Source: Desulfobulbus sp.
Lineage (GTDB): Bacteria > Desulfobacterota > Desulfobulbia > Desulfobulbales > Desulfobulbaceae
Assembly (NCBI GenBank): GCA_009780825.1
Contig: WQZH01000014.1
Span: 1-54,420, forward strand
DNA length: 54,420 nt
Reading direction: 5' to 3'
This document shows positions 44,125 through 53,165 of this stretch, piece after piece. The notes under the pieces were generated by a model. It was not told the DNA's origin and did not search any database. It worked only from the letters and a program-made list of their open reading frames with translations. Made by a program: the position numbers and the translations under genes. Every line of letters starts with the position of its first letter. The first letter of the stretch is position 1.

Positions 44125-45600
44125 ATGGCGCTCAAAAAGTATTGTACCGTTTTCGCCCTGCTGCTGATGAGCGGCGCTCAGGCCAGCGGCCCCAGCCCTG
44201 CCCATGCCGAAACGCTTCAGGAAGCCGTCAATCAGATGATCACCACTCATCCCGATGTCCGTGCGGCGGCTCATAATCGATTAGCCAGGGATGAAGAAGT
44301 CCGGCAGGCTCGTTCCGGCTATTTCCCCACCTTGGACCTTGAAGCGGGAACAGGCAAGGACTACGTGTACGAGCCGTTCAACGGTAATACCAGTCCCCAG
44401 GAGGCTCGAATCGGGTTGCGTCAGAATATTTTTGCCGGCTTCTCCACTGTGAACGAGGTAGACCGGCAAAAGGCGCGGGTCCAGTCTCAGGCGAATATCG
44501 TCCGCAGCACGGCGGACAACACCGCGCTCAAGGCGACGAATGTTTACCTGGAGGTGCTGAAAAATCAGGCTATTGTTGAGTTGGCCAAGGAGAATCTGAC
44601 CCTGCACCAGCGTATCGCCGACCAAATCAAACTGCGCAGCGAATCAGGAGTCGACCGGCTTGCCGACATGGACCAGATCCAAAGCCGTCTCAACCTAGCC
44701 CTCGCCAATGTCGTGGTCGCCGAACAGGGGCTGCTTGATGCCCAAGCCAACTACGACGCGGTGATTGGCTCTCCTGCCTCGCAACTGACCCGTCCGGACA
44801 ATCCATCCCCTCTGTTGCCCGTGAGCCGTGAGGAGGCGGAGCGTATGGCTGTTGCCAACCATCCCCAGTTGAAGTCGGCGATGGCCGACCTGGAAGCCCG
44901 CAACAAACAGGATGAGGTGGCCAAAAGCCCATTCATGCCGCTCCTCGATCTGGAAGCGGACAGAGTCTGGCAACGAGACATCCTCAGCGACTATTATAAT
45001 GGCTATGACAAACAGGAAGATCTGCGCATTTTTCTTCGCCTGCGCTACAACCTGTTCAATGGCTGGAAAGATGAGGCAAGAAAAAGCGAAACCGCCCATC
45101 TGATCAACGAGGCCCGGGAGATCAAAAATAATACCTACCGCCAGGTCGTCGAATCCGTCCGGTTGTCCTGGCAGGCTCACGAGGCGCTCCAGAAAAGAAT
45201 CAACTACCTCCGGCAGCGCCTGCAGTTCGCCGCCAGCACTGCCAATGCCTACACCAAGCAATGGAATATCGGCCAGCGAACCCTGCTCGATGTCCTCGAC
45301 GCCGAGGCGGAGCGCATCGATTCCGCCCGGCAGCTTGTCACGGCCGAGCATGATTCCCTGTATGCCGACTACAGGGTGCTCAACAGCATCGGCAGGCTGA
45401 TCCCCTCGCTCAACCTGCGCTGGCCCGAGGAAGGGGCGGTTGATGACCGGGCAGCTGGCGCTTCGTCAGAATCCGAAAGCAGCGCACCCGGAAAACCGGC
45501 ACAGACAACCTCCCGGACCGGGGCTGGGGCCACGACCGTTTCCACCTCTTCGACGACAGGCAGCTCGTCGATGAGATTGAGTCCGTTGACCATGAAGTGA
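44125..45600 (+). CDS. TolC family type I secretion outer-membrane protein (LapE-like)
   Basis: A 491-residue outer-membrane efflux channel with a signal peptide (cleaved near AHA, residue 28) and two OEP repeats with long helices and Ala/Gln-rich coiled coils. Segments such as RIGLRQNIFAGFSTVNEVDRQ and LRYNLFNGWKDEARK mark the type I secretion subgroup rather than drug-efflux TolC. The C-terminal about 50 residues are Ser/Thr/Gly-rich. The ATG at 44125 has AGAGGA seven bases upstream. Followed by the LapG- and LapD-like genes on the same strand; the LapB/LapC partners lie 3.3 kb downstream. Confidence 0.9.
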   Translation: MALKKYCTVFALLLMSGAQASGPSPAHAETLQEAVNQMITTHPDVRAAAHNRLARDEEVRQARSGYFPTLDLEAGTGKDYVYEPFNGNTSPQEARIGLRQNIFAGFSTVNEVDRQKARVQSQANIVRSTADNTALKATNVYLEVLKNQAIVELAKENLTLHQRIADQIKLRSESGVDRLADMDQIQSRLNLALANVVVAEQGLLDAQANYDAVIGSPASQLTRPDNPSPLLPVSREEAERMAVANHPQLKSAMADLEARNKQDEVAKSPFMPLLDLEADRVWQRDILSDYYNGYDKQEDLRIFLRLRYNLFNGWKDEARKSETAHLINEAREIKNNTYRQVVESVRLSWQAHEALQKRINYLRQRLQFAASTANAYTKQWNIGQRTLLDVLDAEAERIDSARQLVTAEHDSLYADYRVLNSIGRLIPSLNLRWPEEGAVDDRAAGASSESESSAPGKPAQTTSRTGAGATTVSTSSTTGSSSMRLSPLTMK

Positions 45601-45728
45601 CCGCGGGCCGCGCCACTTCCCCCAACGCCTCATACACGATGGGGGTGAACGGTGCGGCTTCCAGACCATTATGCAGCTATGCTCGCCTTGTCTTTCCAGA
45701 TGGGGCGGGCATTTTCCTTTTCGGCAGG

Positions 45729-46493
45729 ATGAGCCGCTTGTTTGACAGCACTTCTGACATCATGCGCAAGCGTTCTTCCCGCTCCCGTTTGCTCTCTCTG
45801 CCAGTTCCGCGCCTCTTTTCCCTGCGGCGGATCCTGATTTTCTGGGGCCTCCTGCTGTTTCTGATCGTGCCGGGTTCGCAGGTGCTGACCGAAGAGTCGT
45901 TTGTCATCAGCGAACAGACCATGCGCCGGATGGTCCAACGGTTCGGGCCCGATGCCCGCGGGCGTCTGTTCGCCTGGCAAAACCTGATCCAAACCACCGA
46001 AGGCAACGATCAGGTCAAACTGGAACGGGTCAACCGTTTTATGAACACCGTACCGTTCGTCGACGATGCCATTCACTGGGGCCAACCCGATTACTGGGCG
46101 ACACCGATGGAGTTCATCGCCAGCAATGGCGGCGACTGCGAGGATTTCGCCATTGCCAAATTTTTCACCTTGCTCAAGCTCGGCATCCCCGAAGACCGAT
46201 TGACCCTGACATATGTTAAGGCCCTGCGCCTCAATCAGGCCCACATGGTTCTAACCTACTACCCGAGCCCAGGTGCGGAACCGTTGGTTCTCGACAATTT
46301 GGTCCCGGCCATCCTGCCGTCCTCACGACGGACCGATCTCCTGCCGGTCTACAGCATAAACGGCGCGGGGCTCTGGCTGGCGAAACAGCGTGGCAAAGGC
46401 AAACTGGTCGGCAGCAGTGACCGGCTCAAACACTGGAATGACTTGCTGGACAGAATGTCCGACGAAACAGAACAGGACAAAAAAAAACCATGA
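45729..46493 (+). CDS. lapG: LapG-like periplasmic cysteine protease (BTLCP family)
   Basis: A transglutaminase-like cysteine protease of the LapG family, which in Pseudomonas cuts the adhesin LapA near its N-terminus when released by LapD. From the ATG at 45729 it is 254 residues: an N-terminal signal/anchor (about 30-50), then the catalytic triad Cys137 (GGDCEDF), His172 (NQAHMVL) and Asp189 (VLDNL). VPFVDDAIHW resembles the calcium-binding loop of LapG. The frame is open back to a GTG at 45597 overlapping the tolC stop; that extra part looks non-conserved, and an ATG at 45762 is also possible. None of the starts has a good ribosome site. The 3' end overlaps the LapD-like gene by four bases. 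Confidence 0.85.
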   Translation: MSRLFDSTSDIMRKRSSRSRLLSLPVPRLFSLRRILIFWGLLLFLIVPGSQVLTEESFVISEQTMRRMVQRFGPDARGRLFAWQNLIQTTEGNDQVKLERVNRFMNTVPFVDDAIHWGQPDYWATPMEFIASNGGDCEDFAIAKFFTLLKLGIPEDRLTLTYVKALRLNQAHMVLTYYPSPGAEPLVLDNLVPAILPSSRRTDLLPVYSINGAGLWLAKQRGKGKLVGSSDRLKHWNDLLDRMSDETEQDKKKP

Positions 46494-48460
46494 CTCTTTA
46501 CCGACAATTGCTGCTCTTTACCCTTGTCACCTTGGCTTGCCTGAGTGCAGGTCTCTGGATCGGCGACCACAAACGGGCTCGCGACTTCCTCACCGATCAA
46601 CTGGAATCCCATGCCCAGGATACCGCGACCTCGCTCGGCCTTTCTCTGAGCACCTTGACCAAGGGGACGGATATTCCCGCTATGGAGGCCATGATCAACG
46701 CTTTGTTCGACCGGGGATTTTATCGGTGCATCCAATTGCGGGACATTGAGGGGAAAGTGGTGATCGACCGCCAAGCGGACTTGGTCATTGAGGGAGTGCC
46801 GGCTTGGTTCATCCGCTTGGCGCAGCTGGACGCCCCGCAAGCCGAGGCGCTGGTCATGAATGGCTGGCAACAGACCGGCTCGGTCATGGTTGCCAGCCAT
46901 CCCGGCTATGCCTACAAAGCATTATGGCAATCCGCCCAGGCAGCGGCACGGTGGTGCGCTGCCGTGGCTGTGGCCGTGGCCGTATTGGGCGGCCTTGGTC
47001 TGCGTCAGCTCCTCCGCCCCTTGCACAAGGTCGAGGAGCAGGCCCAGGCGCTGTGCGACCGCAGCTTCCTCATTCAGGAACGGCTGCCTTATACCAGGGA
47101 ATTGCGGCGGGTCGTCCTTGCCATGAACCGGATGACCGAGCGCATCCGAGCATTGTTCGACGAACAGACAGCCATCGCCGAGACCCTCCGGCAGCGGGTC
47201 TACCAGGATCCATTGACCGGTTTGGGCAACAGGCGCTTTTTGGCGACGCAGATCAAGAGCAAGCTCGAAGGCAAGGCGACACCAGGCAAAGGGGTTCTGC
47301 TCCTTTTTCAAATTCGTGATCTGCACGCCGTCAACCAGGAGCAGGGGTATGTGGCCGGCGATCAACTGATCAAGGAGACGGCCGCGTGCATGCAACGGGC
47401 CTGCGAGCAACTGCCTGAAGCCATCGCCGCCCGGCTGGGCGGCGGCGACCTCGCCCTGCTACTCCCCAACGCGGATATGACCATGGCCAACCAGTTGGCC
47501 AACGCCATTCTCGCCGATCTGTGCCTGCCGGATTCCAATCAATCAGGGCAACCATTCCCCGTTGCCTGCGGCGGTGCGATCTACGATCGGGAGGTCGAAT
47601 TGGGCACGCTGCTCGCCACGGCTGACGCCGCACTGGCCGCTGCCCGCTACCGCAACGACAACCACGCTGTTATTGCCCCATCAGCCAGCGATCCAGAGAC
47701 CTTCACCATCGGAAAAAGTGAATGGCGGCCGCTTTTGGAAGACATCCTCGCCCTAGGTTCAGTCACCCTGTACAGCCAACCTGTGGTCAGCAGCAGTAAC
47801 CGAAACCTGATCATGCACCATGAATTGCTGACCCGGATGCATGACGGCCAAGGCAACCATCTGTCGATCGGACAGCTTCTGCCCCTGGCGGAACAGCTCG
47901 GACTGATGCCGGCCCTGGACCGCCTTATCCTGGAACGAGTATTCGATCTCCCCCCGGAGCAATTCGTCCCGCAGCGGGTAACAGTCAACCTCTCGCCGCT
48001 CTCGCTGGCCGACAGCAGCTTCGTTGCCTGGCTCTCGTTGCATCTGCGCCGGTGTGCCGGAGCCGGCCTGGCGATCCAGATCGAATTTCCTGAATTCCGT
48101 GCCGTCCGCTTTCTGCCCCTGATCCGGCCCTTTGCGCAGGAAATCAGAGCCATGGGACATGCGCTCGGTATCGACCATTTCGGTCAGGCCTTCTCGCATT
48201 TCGGCTATCTCAAATCCCTGCTGCCCGATTATGTCAAGATCGACCGGGCCATCACCAATGAACTGCAAAACGTCGGCGATGACAGCCATTTCTTTGTCAA
48301 CGCGCTATGCACCGTGGCGCACAGCCTCGATATCAAGGTGGTCGTTGAAGGCATCGAAACCGAGCAGCAGTGGCGTACTGCCACCAGCCTGCCCATCGAC
48401 GCCGTCCAGGGTTTTCTGATCCGGCGGCCTGAACCAGTGCGGCAGGAGGCGGGAAAGTGA
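46490..48460 (+). CDS. lapD: LapD-like c-di-GMP receptor with degenerate GGDEF and EAL domains
   Basis: A 656-residue inner-membrane protein. A first span (about 5-24) is followed by a periplasmic LapD_MoxY_N domain (about 25-150) with PAWF at 104-107; Trp106 is at the place where LapD contacts LapG. A second span (about 152-172), HAMP segment, GGDEF-like domain (about 235-395) and EAL-like domain (about 410-645) follow. The GGDEF site reads GGGDL (317-321) and the EAL site ELL (445-447); the DDFG motif reads DHFG. Both enzymes are therefore probably inactive and the EAL part serves as c-di-GMP receptor, as in LapD. The ATG overlaps the lapG stop (ATGA). Confidence 0.9.
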   Translation: MTLYRQLLLFTLVTLACLSAGLWIGDHKRARDFLTDQLESHAQDTATSLGLSLSTLTKGTDIPAMEAMINALFDRGFYRCIQLRDIEGKVVIDRQADLVIEGVPAWFIRLAQLDAPQAEALVMNGWQQTGSVMVASHPGYAYKALWQSAQAAARWCAAVAVAVAVLGGLGLRQLLRPLHKVEEQAQALCDRSFLIQERLPYTRELRRVVLAMNRMTERIRALFDEQTAIAETLRQRVYQDPLTGLGNRRFLATQIKSKLEGKATPGKGVLLLFQIRDLHAVNQEQGYVAGDQLIKETAACMQRACEQLPEAIAARLGGGDLALLLPNADMTMANQLANAILADLCLPDSNQSGQPFPVACGGAIYDREVELGTLLATADAALAAARYRNDNHAVIAPSASDPETFTIGKSEWRPLLEDILALGSVTLYSQPVVSSSNRNLIMHHELLTRMHDGQGNHLSIGQLLPLAEQLGLMPALDRLILERVFDLPPEQFVPQRVTVNLSPLSLADSSFVAWLSLHLRRCAGAGLAIQIEFPEFRAVRFLPLIRPFAQEIRAMGHALGIDHFGQAFSHFGYLKSLLPDYVKIDRAITNELQNVGDDSHFFVNALCTVAHSLDIKVVVEGIETEQQWRTATSLPIDAVQGFLIRRPEPVRQEAGK

Positions 48461-48793
48461 TCAGAGGATATCGTCGACCATCAGCTGCTGGTCGGCCATC
48501 TGGGCACGAAGCTGCTTGCGGCTGAGAATTTTTTCCCGCGCCTGTGGAGGCAGATCGGTGATCAAAATCAATTTTTTGGCAATCAGCACATCGACCAGAT
48601 CCTCGAGGACCCTGACCACCGCAGCATCCGAGGACATCAGTTGAAGATCGAGTGTTTCCATCTCACCGTTGGATTTGAGAAAGGCCAGAACCTCGGCATC
48701 CAGCAGAGAAGCGGGTTCCCGTCCCGGTTGTTCCCCCCCGCCTCTGTGGATGGCGGCAATGGCGCCCTGTGCATCCCGTTCGACATATAACAT
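48461..48793 (-). CDS. Conserved hypothetical protein between lap transcription units
   Basis: A 110-residue, probably soluble protein with the start MLYVERDAQGAI, a middle Gln/Leu-rich part and a conserved-looking end (RVLEDLVDVLIAKKLILITDLP, then AREKILSRKQLR). Similar short proteins are known in Pseudomonas, where some were mislabelled as tryptophan synthase beta-like; I base this on memory and could not search. The ATG at 48793 has GGAGAG seven bases upstream. The stop codon abuts the convergent lapD stop with no gap, and the gene is divergent from the ABC transporter gene. The location suggests a link to the adhesin system. Confidence 0.7.
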   Translation of the reverse strand: MLYVERDAQGAIAAIHRGGGEQPGREPASLLDAEVLAFLKSNGEMETLDLQLMSSDAAVVRVLEDLVDVLIAKKLILITDLPPQAREKILSRKQLRAQMADQQLMVDDIL

Positions 48794-48814
48794 TGGCTGC
48801 TCTCCGCTAACTTC

Positions 48815-48844
48815 TTGTAGCGTTAAATTTCCTTGTGATACAAT
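48815..48844 (+). promoter_or_regulatory. Possible promoter of the lapB-lapC-luxR unit
   Basis: TTGTAG (48815-48820), 18 bases, then TACAAT (48839-48844), about 50 bases before the transporter start. The -10 matches five of six, the -35 three of six. It lies in the 101-base divergent gap. Confidence 0.4.
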
Positions 48845-48894
48845 AAGCATACCACAGACATTGATCGCTCCACAACCGGACTGTGCACCTCACT

Positions 48895-51072
48895 ATGAAT
48901 GCGACAAACACCCACCAGCAACACGAAAGTTGGCGCGTAAACCTCGGCCCCGACTCCGTTGACGATCCCCTCGCCGACTGTCTGCTCCAACTCGGCAAAT
49001 TATACAATATACCGGTCTCCAACACCGGATTGCGCGCCGGTCTGCCCCTGGTGGAGAACCGCCTCACCGTGGATCTCTTCAGCCGCGCGGCTGACAGGGC
49101 CGGCATGACCGCCCGGCTGCTCAAGCGCCCTCTCGCCAGGATGTCTGTCTTTGAACTGCCGGCCGTACTCCTGCTCGACCACGGACAGGCATGCCTGCTG
49201 GTGGGCATCGAACAGGAGAGGCAACTGGCAAGCGTTATACTGCCACAGACAGGGCTTGGCGAAACCGAACTCCCTCTGAGCGAACTTGAGCGGCAATACA
49301 CCGGATTCGCCTTTTTTGTCCGGCCCAAGTTCCGCAAAGACCGGCAACTCGACCAGCGGCAGCGGCTCATCACCAAAGACAGCCATTGGTTCTGGGGCCC
49401 GGTCTTTTCTTCCTGGCGGATCTACCGGGACGTGCTTCTGGCCTCGCTGCTGATCAATATCTTCAGCTTGGCGAGTCCATTTTTCACCATGAACGTCTAC
49501 GACCGGGTCATCCCCAACCTGGCCTTTGAAACCCTGTGGGTTCTCGGCATCGGCATCGGAGTGGTCTATATCTTCAACCTGATCCTGCGGGGACTGCGGG
49601 GATATTTCATCGATGAGGCCGGCAAAAAGACCAACCTGCGGGTCTCGGCGGCCCTGTTGGAACATGTCCTCGATCTACGGCTCGAAGTGCGGCCGAAATC
49701 GGTGGGCGCTTTCTCCAGGAAACTGCAGCAATTCGAATCAATCCGCGACTTCATCACCTCGTTTTCGATTACCGCGATCATCGACCTGCCCTTCATGATC
49801 CTGGGGCTGCTCGCCATCGGGTATCTGGGCGGGCCGGTCGTCTTTATCCATTTGAGCGCCGTGCTCCTGATGGGACTGTTCGCCCTGGCCGTACAGAAGC
49901 CGCTCAAGCATGCCGTGGAGCAATCCCTGGGGGCATCGGCCCAGAAGAATTCGATCCTGATCGAGGGACTTTCCGGCATCGAGACCGTCAAGATGTTGGG
50001 CGCGGAGAGCCAGATCCAGCGTTCCTGGGAAGAGACGATCAGCTTCATCGCCACCTGGAGCAGCCGGTCCCGGATCTTGTCCTCTTCGGTGACCCACTTT
50101 GCCGACTTCATCATGAACCTGACCACGGTGGCCACGGTGATCGCCGGCGTGTACCGGATCGCGGCCGGCGAGATGACCCAAGGCGGCATCATCGCCCTGC
50201 TCATCCTCTCCCGTCAGGCCATCGCGCCAATGTCCCAGGTCGTCAACCTCGCCACCCGTTACCACCAGGCCAAAGCCTCCCTGATGGATCTGGACGCGGT
50301 CATGGAACTGCCCGTGGAACGGCCGCCGGACCGCACCTTCCTGCGCCGGGGCGAATGCCGGGGCAAGATCGCCTTCGAGCAGGTTGATTTCCAATATCCC
50401 GAACAGGCAGGGTTGGCGCTGAACCATATTTCCCTGACCGTCGAACCCGGCGAGCGGGTCGCGATCATCGGCTCCATCGGCTCAGGCAAGACCACGCTGG
50501 GCAAATTGCTGCTCGGCCTCTACGAACCAACCGCCGGCATGGTGACCCTTGACGACACCGATATCCGTCAGATCGATCCGGCCGAACTGCGCCGCTTCAT
50601 CGGCTATGTCCCCCAGGATATCACCCTGTTCCGGGGCACCATCAGGGACAACATCATCCTGGGCTCGCCGGAAGTGGAAGATGAGCGCATTCTTCGGGCT
50701 GCACAGCTTTCCGGAGTCAATGAATTCGTCGGCAGGCATGCCAGAGGATTCGACCTGGAAATCGGCGAGCAGGGGCGCGGCCTTTCGGGCGGCCAGCGGC
50801 AAAGCGTCTCCATCGCCCGGGCTCTCCTGCATGATCCGCCCATCCTCGTGTTCGATGAACCGAGCAGTTCCATGGACAACCTCAGCGAAACCCGGCTCAA
50901 GCAGAACCTCGGTCAACTGCTGCCGGGCAAAACCTTGATCCTGATCACCCATCGCGGCTCCTTGCTTGATCTGGTCGACCGGATCGTTCTCATCAACCAC
51001 GGCGTGATCGTGGCCGACGGCCCCCGCGAACAGGTCATGAACGCCATAAAAAGCGGACAGATTCATCTTTAG
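48895..51072 (+). CDS. lapB: Type I secretion ABC transporter (LapB/LssB family)
   Basis: A 725-residue inner-membrane exporter. The N-terminal part (about 10-155) is a C39-peptidase-like domain, probably non-cleaving; six spans follow (about 160-430), then the ATPase with Walker A GSIGSGKT (526-533), signature LSGGQ (630-634), Walker B ILVFDE (650-655) and the H-loop THR. It forms with the HlyD-family adaptor and the TolC-family channel a type I secretion system for a large adhesin. The ATG at 48895 is chosen; a GTG four codons upstream is possible. The adaptor gene follows after 12 bases. Confidence 0.92.
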   Translation: MNATNTHQQHESWRVNLGPDSVDDPLADCLLQLGKLYNIPVSNTGLRAGLPLVENRLTVDLFSRAADRAGMTARLLKRPLARMSVFELPAVLLLDHGQACLLVGIEQERQLASVILPQTGLGETELPLSELERQYTGFAFFVRPKFRKDRQLDQRQRLITKDSHWFWGPVFSSWRIYRDVLLASLLINIFSLASPFFTMNVYDRVIPNLAFETLWVLGIGIGVVYIFNLILRGLRGYFIDEAGKKTNLRVSAALLEHVLDLRLEVRPKSVGAFSRKLQQFESIRDFITSFSITAIIDLPFMILGLLAIGYLGGPVVFIHLSAVLLMGLFALAVQKPLKHAVEQSLGASAQKNSILIEGLSGIETVKMLGAESQIQRSWEETISFIATWSSRSRILSSSVTHFADFIMNLTTVATVIAGVYRIAAGEMTQGGIIALLILSRQAIAPMSQVVNLATRYHQAKASLMDLDAVMELPVERPPDRTFLRRGECRGKIAFEQVDFQYPEQAGLALNHISLTVEPGERVAIIGSIGSGKTTLGKLLLGLYEPTAGMVTLDDTDIRQIDPAELRRFIGYVPQDITLFRGTIRDNIILGSPEVEDERILRAAQLSGVNEFVGRHARGFDLEIGEQGRGLSGGQRQSVSIARALLHDPPILVFDEPSSSMDNLSETRLKQNLGQLLPGKTLILITHRGSLLDLVDRIVLINHGVIVADGPREQVMNAIKSGQIHL

Positions 51073-51084
51073 GCGCAAACAATC

Positions 51085-52461
51085 ATGAACGAACAGCAAA
51101 CAAACGACGAGCGTCTCCCGGCATCCTCTCCCGGCATGTTCCACCGCCTGTCAACACCCGACCCGGATCTTATCACCGACATCCGGTCGACGCTGTTGCT
51201 GCAAAATCCCCGTGGCGGACGGCTGATCGTCTGGCTGGTTGGTTTCTTTTTCCTGTTTTTCATCTTATGGGCCGCCTTTTCCCAAATCGACGAGGTGACG
51301 CGGGGTGAAGGCAAGGTTATTCCATCCCAGCAGATCCAGGTGGTCCAGAATCTGGAGGGCGGCATTCTCGCCAAGCTGCTGGTCAATGTCGGTGACGTCG
51401 TCAACAAGGAGCAGTTGCTGCTTGAAATCGATAAAACCAGATTTTCCGCCCCCTACCAGGAAAGCCGGGTCAATTACCTGGCGCTGAAAACCCAGATCGC
51501 CAGACTGGAAGCCGAGACTCAGGGCAAGCCGTTTGCCGTGCCCGAGGAAGTGGTCAAAGAAAAACCGGAGATAGGGGAGCGCGAGCAAAATCTGTATACT
51601 TCGCGGAAAGAACAACTGGCCGCCAAACTGCAAATCCTGCAGGAACAGTTGAACCAGCGCAAACAGGAATTGGCCGAACTGCAATCCAAGCTGAATGAAT
51701 TGACCCGGACTTCAGGATTGCTGCAACGGGAGTTGGGCATGACCAGACCGCTGATCGCGCAGGGGGCGGTTTCCGAGGTCGAGGTGTTGCGGCTGCAACG
51801 CCAATCCAGTGAAATGAGCGGCAATATCGAGGCGACCCGCATCGCGATTCCCAAGGTGGAATCAAAGATCACCGAGGCCCAGAAGGCCATGGAGAACGAA
51901 CGGCTCGCTTTCTCCAATACGGCGCGGGGCGAACTGAACGAGGCCTACTCCAAACTCGAAAGCATCAGCGCCAACGCCGAGGCCCTGATGGATCGCCTGC
52001 AGCGCACAGCCGTCCGTTCCCCGGTCCACGGCACCATCAACCAGATCAAGGTCAACACGGTGGGCGGCACCATCCAGCCAGGCATGGATCTGGTCGAAAT
52101 CGTGCCACTGGAGGATACCCTGCTGGTCGAAGCGCGGATCAAACCGGCCGACATCGCCTTTCTCCGCCCCAACCAGCATGCCATGATCAAATTCACGGCC
52201 TACGACTTCACTATTTACGGCGGCCTGGAAGCGAGCCTGGAGCACATCAGCGCCGATTCCATCACCGACAAGCAAGGCAACGATTTCTATCTGGTGCGTC
52301 TGCGCACCAAACAGAACCATCTGGGCAGCAAGGACAAGCCGCTGCCCATCATTCCGGGCATGGTGGCCTCGGTGGATATCCTCACCGGCAAAAAGAGTAT
52401 TCTCTCCTACCTGCTCAAACCTGTACTGCGCGCCAAATACACTGCTCTGCGGGAGCGTTGA
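51085..52461 (+). CDS. lapC: HlyD family type I secretion periplasmic adaptor (LapC-like)
   Basis: A 458-residue membrane fusion protein. A short cytoplasmic tail precedes one span (about 47-66), a split lipoyl domain (GEGKVIP, VVQNLEGGILAKLLV), a long helical hairpin (about 120-300, Glu/Gln/Leu-rich coiled coil) and the C-terminal AprE-type beta domain (PGMVASVDILTGKKS). It links the ABC transporter to the TolC-like channel. The LuxR-type gene follows at once; its ATG lies two bases past this stop codon region. Confidence 0.93.
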   Translation: MNEQQTNDERLPASSPGMFHRLSTPDPDLITDIRSTLLLQNPRGGRLIVWLVGFFFLFFILWAAFSQIDEVTRGEGKVIPSQQIQVVQNLEGGILAKLLVNVGDVVNKEQLLLEIDKTRFSAPYQESRVNYLALKTQIARLEAETQGKPFAVPEEVVKEKPEIGEREQNLYTSRKEQLAAKLQILQEQLNQRKQELAELQSKLNELTRTSGLLQRELGMTRPLIAQGAVSEVEVLRLQRQSSEMSGNIEATRIAIPKVESKITEAQKAMENERLAFSNTARGELNEAYSKLESISANAEALMDRLQRTAVRSPVHGTINQIKVNTVGGTIQPGMDLVEIVPLEDTLLVEARIKPADIAFLRPNQHAMIKFTAYDFTIYGGLEASLEHISADSITDKQGNDFYLVRLRTKQNHLGSKDKPLPIIPGMVASVDILTGKKSILSYLLKPVLRAKYTALRER

Positions 52462-52462
52462 T

Positions 52463-53107
52463 ATGAACATGATCCTCTGCTGCGGCAATATCAGTCTGCG
52501 GGAACGCTGGGCAGCCACCCTGCGTCCCCTGTTTCCAACCTATCAGGCCAGCTCCTTGCAGGACCTGCGCATCCTGGTCGGCCAGCGGGTTTCCTTTGAC
52601 CTGCTGTTCGTCCATCGCATTCTGGTCGACTGGGAAAGCGTCGCCTATATCCGGGAACGGCAACCGTCCTGCAGGCTCTTCATCCTGTCCGACCGGCCGG
52701 ATGACACCGAAGGGCTGGCCTTTCTCCGCCAGGGAGTGGTCGGCTATGCCAACAGCTACATCAATCCGGAGCGGCTGGTGGAAGCGGCACGCATGGTCGC
52801 GTCGGGATCGGTCTGGATCAACCAGCAGCTGATGCAGCGGCTGATCGCCGAATCCGCTCCCGCCGCGTCACCAGAGGGCAGCAAGAACGGCAAAGACCAA
52901 CCCGATCAGCGCCTGACCGATCTGTCCAACCGGGAATATCAGATTGCCGGCCTGGTGGCCGAGGGGTTGTCCAATCTGGAGATCGCCGAACAGTTGGGCA
53001 TCACCGAGAGGACGGTGAAGGCGCATCTCGGCGCCGTGTACACCAAGACATCCACCCGGAGCCGGTTAGAACTGGCCCTGCTGCTCAACAAAAGAAAACC
53101 GGCCTGA
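52463..53107 (+). CDS. LuxR-type transcriptional regulator with degenerate receiver
   Basis: A 214-residue protein. The C-terminal HTH (about 149-210) is a clear LuxR/NarL type: LSNREYQIAGLVAEGLSNLEIAEQLG and then TERTVKAHL. The N-terminal part has the size and strand pattern of a receiver, but the acidic pair is absent (ILCCGNI), the phospho-acceptor position falls in LLFVHR, and the conserved Lys is missing (YANSYINP). It is thus unlikely to be switched by phosphorylation. The GGGAG within the lapC end serves as ribosome site. It is the last gene of the secretion unit and probably regulates adhesin or secretion genes. Confidence 0.85.
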   Translation: MNMILCCGNISLRERWAATLRPLFPTYQASSLQDLRILVGQRVSFDLLFVHRILVDWESVAYIRERQPSCRLFILSDRPDDTEGLAFLRQGVVGYANSYINPERLVEAARMVASGSVWINQQLMQRLIAESAPAASPEGSKNGKDQPDQRLTDLSNREYQIAGLVAEGLSNLEIAEQLGITERTVKAHLGAVYTKTSTRSRLELALLLNKRKPA

Positions 53108-53131
53108 ACCAGGAACCCTGGTCCAGGCCGG
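53089..53131 (-). terminator. Terminator of the adhesin gene
   Basis: A long hairpin: 53099-53106 pairs with 53124-53131 (eight bases) and 53108-53113 with 53117-53122 (six bases) around loop AAC, with one A/C mismatch between. On the minus strand TTTTCTTTTG follows (complement of 53089-53098). It spans the stop codon of the convergent LuxR-type gene, so one element serves both. Confidence 0.7.
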
Positions 53132-53165
53132 AGCGCCGTTCATACCCGGCAGACGGCTGTATGCA

